Source: Spirochaetaceae bacterium
GTDB lineage: Bacteria; Spirochaetota; Spirochaetia; SZUA-6; Bin103
Direction of reading: 5' to 3'
Assembly (NCBI GenBank): GCA_026710565.1
Contig: JAPOQV010000280.1
Span: 1 to 7,754, forward strand
DNA: 7,754 nt
The stretch's first letter is position 1, and every line of letters begins with the position of its first letter. The notes under the pieces were generated by a model that was given only the letters and a program-made list of their open reading frames with translations, made no database searches and was not told the DNA's origin. Shown piece by piece: positions 5,406-7,754 of this stretch. The position numbers were made by a program, and so were the translations under genes.

Positions 5406-6284
5406 ATCCAGGCCGACAACCTCCAGGCCCTCGCCACGATTCCGGACCAGTCGGCCGCGCTCGTCTACATCGACCCGCCGTTCAACACGGGGCGGACCCA
5501 GTCGAGGAAGACCCTGCGAACGATCCGCGACGAAGTGGCCGGCGACCGCACGGGCTTCCAGGGCAGGCGTTACCGAACCATCGAGCTGGGCACCAGCGGC
5601 TACTCCGACACGTTCGACGACTACCTGGGCTTCCTGGAGCCTCGATTTCAGGAAGCTTGGCGCGTGCTCAAGCCGAACGGATCGTTCTTCCTGCATGTGG
5701 ATTACCGGGAGGTCCATTACTGCAAAGTACTGCTGGACCATCTGTTCGGTCGGGAGTCGTTCATCAACGAGATCATCTGGGCATACGACTATGGCGCGCG
5801 CTCCAAGTCGAGGTGGCCGGCCAAGCACGACAACATCCTCTGGTATGCAAAGGACCCGCAGAACTACGTGTTCCAATACGAAGAGATCGACAGGATTCCG
5901 TACATGGCCCCTGGCCTGGTGGGTCCCGAGAAAGCGGCTCGCGGCAAGACTCCCACCGATGTCTGGTGGCATACGATCGTGAGTCCGAATGGCAAGGAGA
6001 AGACCGGCTACGCGACGCAGAAACCTCTTGGCATCATCGAGCGCATCGTCCGAGTCCACACGCTGCCCGGCGACCTGGTGATCGATTTCTTCGCGGGAAG
6101 CGGAACTCTGGGAGAGGCTGCCGCGCGCCTCGGCCGGGACTTCCTCCTGATCGACAACAGCCCCGATGCGATACGGGTCATGGCGAAGCGCCTGGCGCCG
6201 TACGACGTGGAGTTCCGGGGCTGTGAGGACATCCTGACGCCCGGACTCTCGGAAGCGTGCGCCGACCCTCCGGGACCCGGGTGA
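5394..6284 (+). CDS. Orphan site-specific DNA methyltransferase, beta-class (N6-adenine or N4-cytosine)
   Basis: A 296-residue SAM-dependent DNA methyltransferase of the N4/N6 methylase family. The catalytic motif YIDPPFNTG (25-33) comes before the SAM-binding motif DFFAGSGTLGEAAA (231-244), the order that defines the beta class. Other family marks are FLHVDYREVHYCKVLLD (99-115), HDNILWYAKDP (145-155), TGYATQKPLGI (204-214) and the acidic strand LLIDNSP (251-257). The chain is short with no large extra recognition domain, and no restriction gene lies beside it, so it looks like an orphan enzyme. I recall a widespread actinobacterial family with very similar wording (GARSKSRWPAKHDNILWY, YMAPGLVGPEKAARGK), but target and biology are unknown to me. 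The frame extends back to 5190 inside the ATPase gene, but the family start MRRVIQADNL fixes ATG 5394. There is no clear Shine-Dalgarno site. Base composition seems less G+C-rich: 37 of 60 at 5881-5940, against 43 of 60 at 3601-3660 in the permease. Confidence 0.9.
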   Translation: MRRVIQADNLQALATIPDQSAALVYIDPPFNTGRTQSRKTLRTIRDEVAGDRTGFQGRRYRTIELGTSGYSDTFDDYLGFLEPRFQEAWRVLKPNGSFFLHVDYREVHYCKVLLDHLFGRESFINEIIWAYDYGARSKSRWPAKHDNILWYAKDPQNYVFQYEEIDRIPYMAPGLVGPEKAARGKTPTDVWWHTIVSPNGKEKTGYATQKPLGIIERIVRVHTLPGDLVIDFFAGSGTLGEAAARLGRDFLLIDNSPDAIRVMAKRLAPYDVEFRGCEDILTPGLSEACADPPGPG

Positions 6285-6306
6285 GGTGCCCGGCTACTCG
6301 GGCACC
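6285..6306 (+). promoter_or_regulatory. Perfect 8-bp hairpin burying the DUF3052 gene start codon
   Basis: GGTGCCCG (6285-6292) pairs perfectly with CGGGCACC (6299-6306); one further G-U pair can close the loop. The GTG start at 6286-6288 lies inside the left arm, directly after the methyltransferase stop at 6282-6284. The start should be poorly accessible unless a ribosome arriving at the upstream stop melts it. Confidence 0.75.
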
Positions 6307-6696
6307 CCGCTGGCGAAGAAGCTCGGCATCAAGCCGGGCTTCCGGATCCGGCCCAAGAACGAGCCGATGCCATACGGGGACCTAGTCGGCATCGACGACT
6401 CGGATGGGGTGACGGTCTCGTCCCGCTTCCGCGCGAACGTCGACCTGTGGCACCTGTTCACCCGCTCCGAGCGTGAGTTGGCGGACACGCTGCCTCTCGC
6501 GATGCGGCAGATCGCCCCGGACGGGATGATCTGGGTGTCGTGGCCGAAGCGCTCCTCCGGCGTGCCGAGCGAAATCGGCGAGGACGACGTCCGCCGCCAC
6601 GCGCTCCCGCTCGGCCTGGTGGACGTGAAGGTCTGTGCGGTGGACGATGTCTGGTCCGGACTCAAGCTGGTCATCCCAAGGAACACCGGAGCCTGA
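6286..6696 (+). CDS. DUF3052 family protein of unknown function
   Basis: This 136-residue protein matches the DUF3052 family as I recall it: the N-terminal GYSGTPLAKKLGIKPG (3-18), the central IWVSWPKRSSGVPSEI (82-97), and the C-terminal LPLGLVDVKVCAVDDVWSGLKLVI (107-130). Function is not established to my knowledge. The alternation of a KPG turn, predicted strands and an APDGMIWVSWPK strand looks like a small Rossmann-like fold, possibly a degenerate SAM-methyltransferase domain; this is only an impression. The middle (about 21-50) is less familiar than the ends. The start is a GTG one base after the methyltransferase TGA, which indicates translational coupling and suggests that the two proteins work together or share control. 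A start further inside is unlikely because the GYSGTPL motif sits right at the N-terminus. It ends 14 bp from the convergent dehydrogenase stop. Confidence 0.82.
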   Translation: MPGYSGTPLAKKLGIKPGFRIRPKNEPMPYGDLVGIDDSDGVTVSSRFRANVDLWHLFTRSERELADTLPLAMRQIAPDGMIWVSWPKRSSGVPSEIGEDDVRRHALPLGLVDVKVCAVDDVWSGLKLVIPRNTGA

Positions 6697-6710
6697 AGCG
6701 CACCTGACGT

Positions 6711-7721
6711 TCAGCCGATCAGGAGGACCTTGGAGCCGGTGACGTCTCCTCGCCGAAGGTCGGCGAGCGCACCGACCGCCTGCTCCAGCGGATAGGTCGC
6801 CACCGCCGGCCGTATCGGCACGTCCGGCGCCAGAGCCAGGAACTCGCGGATGTCGCGCCCGGAGACGTTGGCGACCGACTTCACCTCACGCTCCATCCAC
6901 AGGTGCTCGTGGTAGCGCAGCTCGCCGAGCGCCCCCCGGTCCCGATCCTCCTTGCGGATGGCGTTGATCACCAGCCGGCCGCCGGGCTGCAACGCGCCCA
7001 GCGCCGCGATCACCGGCCGCCACGCCGGCGTGGTGTCGATGATCGCCTGCGGCGGACGGGGAGGCGCATCCTCGATCGCGCCGGCCCATGCCGCCCCCAG
7101 AGCGAGCGCGGCCTCGCGCGCCCGCGGCCGGCGCGCGGACACGGACACCGGGCTCGACGGATAACGGTGGCGCGCGATCTGCAGCACTAGGTGCGCCGAG
7201 CCGCCGAAGCCGGCCAGGCCGAGCGGCTCACCGTCGCGCAGCCCGGTCAACGCCAGGGCGCGGTAGCCGACCGCTCCCGCGCACAGCAGCGGCGCCGCCT
7301 CGGCGTCGGCGTACGCGTCGGGGATCGGATGGGCGTAGCGCTCCCCGACGGCCAGGTACTCGGCGTAGCCGCCGTCCGTATCACGGCCGGTCGCCCGGAA
7401 CGCGGGGCTGAGGTTCTCATCCGCCTCCCCCGTCGAAGCATGGATCCACCCCACCCCGACCCGGTCGCCGGGCCGATGCTCCGCGACGCCGGCGCCGAGC
7501 GCCGCCACCCGCCCGACCGCCTGGTGCCCCGGCACGACCGGCAGGCGCGGCGGCGCGATCCGGCCCTCCACCTGATCCAGGTCCGTGTGGCACACGCCGC
7601 AGGCCTGCACGCGCACCAGCACCTCCCCGGGTCCGGGCTCGGGTACCGGGAGCCGGCGCAACTCCACCACTGGCGGGTCCCCTCCTTCATCGGCGAGCGG
7701 GGCGGGGGGTGCCCGCACCAC
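6711..7721 (-). CDS. Zinc-type alcohol dehydrogenase family protein lacking the structural-zinc cysteines
   Basis: A 336-residue medium-chain dehydrogenase, expected to oxidise alcohols or reduce aldehydes with NAD(P). The GroES-like catalytic domain shows CGVCHTD (41-47) and PGHQAVG (64-70), and a third Cys in PLLCAGAVGYRAL (144-156); catalytic-zinc ligands are therefore probably Cys44, His66 and Cys147. The nucleotide-binding domain has AGFGGSAH (170-177), close to the GFGAAAH form typical of one zinc-ADH subfamily, and a KSVANVSGRDIREFLALAP ending (281-299) of the same subfamily. Unusually, the lobe that normally holds four structural-zinc cysteines is shortened to HASTGEADENLSP (94-106) with no Cys. 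The frame stays open past the GTG at 7721 to the right edge, so the true start might lie outside the window; GTG 7721 fits the expected N-terminal strand (VVRAP) and follows a G-run. Substrate is unknown. It shares no direction or obvious pathway with its neighbours. Confidence 0.87.
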   Translation of the reverse strand: MVRAPPAPLADEGGDPPVVELRRLPVPEPGPGEVLVRVQACGVCHTDLDQVEGRIAPPRLPVVPGHQAVGRVAALGAGVAEHRPGDRVGVGWIHASTGEADENLSPAFRATGRDTDGGYAEYLAVGERYAHPIPDAYADAEAAPLLCAGAVGYRALALTGLRDGEPLGLAGFGGSAHLVLQIARHRYPSSPVSVSARRPRAREAALALGAAWAGAIEDAPPRPPQAIIDTTPAWRPVIAALGALQPGGRLVINAIRKEDRDRGALGELRYHEHLWMEREVKSVANVSGRDIREFLALAPDVPIRPAVATYPLEQAVGALADLRRGDVTGSKVLLIG

Positions 7722-7754
7722 CGCCCCCCCGGGCTTCCGGGCGTCCCCGAGTGC

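Noticed and set aside
5394..6696. Restriction-modification or phage-defence island
   Set aside because: No endonuclease, specificity subunit, transposase or integrase is visible; the methyltransferase stands alone with DUF3052.
6692..6723. Bidirectional terminator between the convergent DUF3052 and dehydrogenase genes
   Set aside because: Only 4-5 bp arms (CCTGA/TCAGG and CTGA/TCAG) are present with no T-run; too weak to call.

Overview
This is a G+C-rich bacterial segment with tightly packed genes. I cannot name the organism. The iron-binding protein has an ordinary signal peptide with no lipobox cysteine, so it is probably a soluble periplasmic protein, which favours a two-membrane cell. 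The DNA methyltransferase and the DUF3052 protein resemble families I associate mainly with actinobacteria. The taxonomic signals are therefore mixed and phylum assignment needs a database search.

Layout, left to right. (1) 3-221 (+): C-terminal end of a protein that begins before the window. (2) 229-1032 (-): a HugZ/HutZ-like haem-utilisation protein of the pyridoxamine-phosphate-oxidase fold. (3) 1033-1390: a divergent intergenic region with two short tandem repeats and an AT-rich promoter island. (4) 1391-5382 (+): a complete ferric-iron ABC importer, with a periplasmic binding protein, a fused 12-helix permease and an ATPase. The binding protein is separated from the permease by a strong hairpin and a second AT-rich promoter. 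(5) 5394-6696 (+): an orphan beta-class DNA methyltransferase and a DUF3052 protein, packed directly behind the ATPase. (6) 6711-7721 (-): a convergent zinc-type alcohol dehydrogenase.

The left two thirds form a coherent iron locus. The haem-type protein and the Fe(III) importer are divergently transcribed from one control region. The two AT-rich upstream regions, before the binding protein and before the permease, share a motif (ACTTAA..TAGC.TTGA with small gaps) that could be a common operator.

The most unusual structure is at the right end of the importer operon. The methyltransferase start codon lies in the loop and first stem base of a perfect 10-bp hairpin whose left arm begins at the last base of the ATPase stop codon. 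The DUF3052 GTG start lies in the arm of a perfect 8-bp hairpin one base after the methyltransferase stop. Neither start has a convincing Shine-Dalgarno site. This suggests that both are translated mainly by coupling, tying an epigenetic enzyme to expression of an iron importer. That link is inference; the hairpins themselves are read directly from the sequence.
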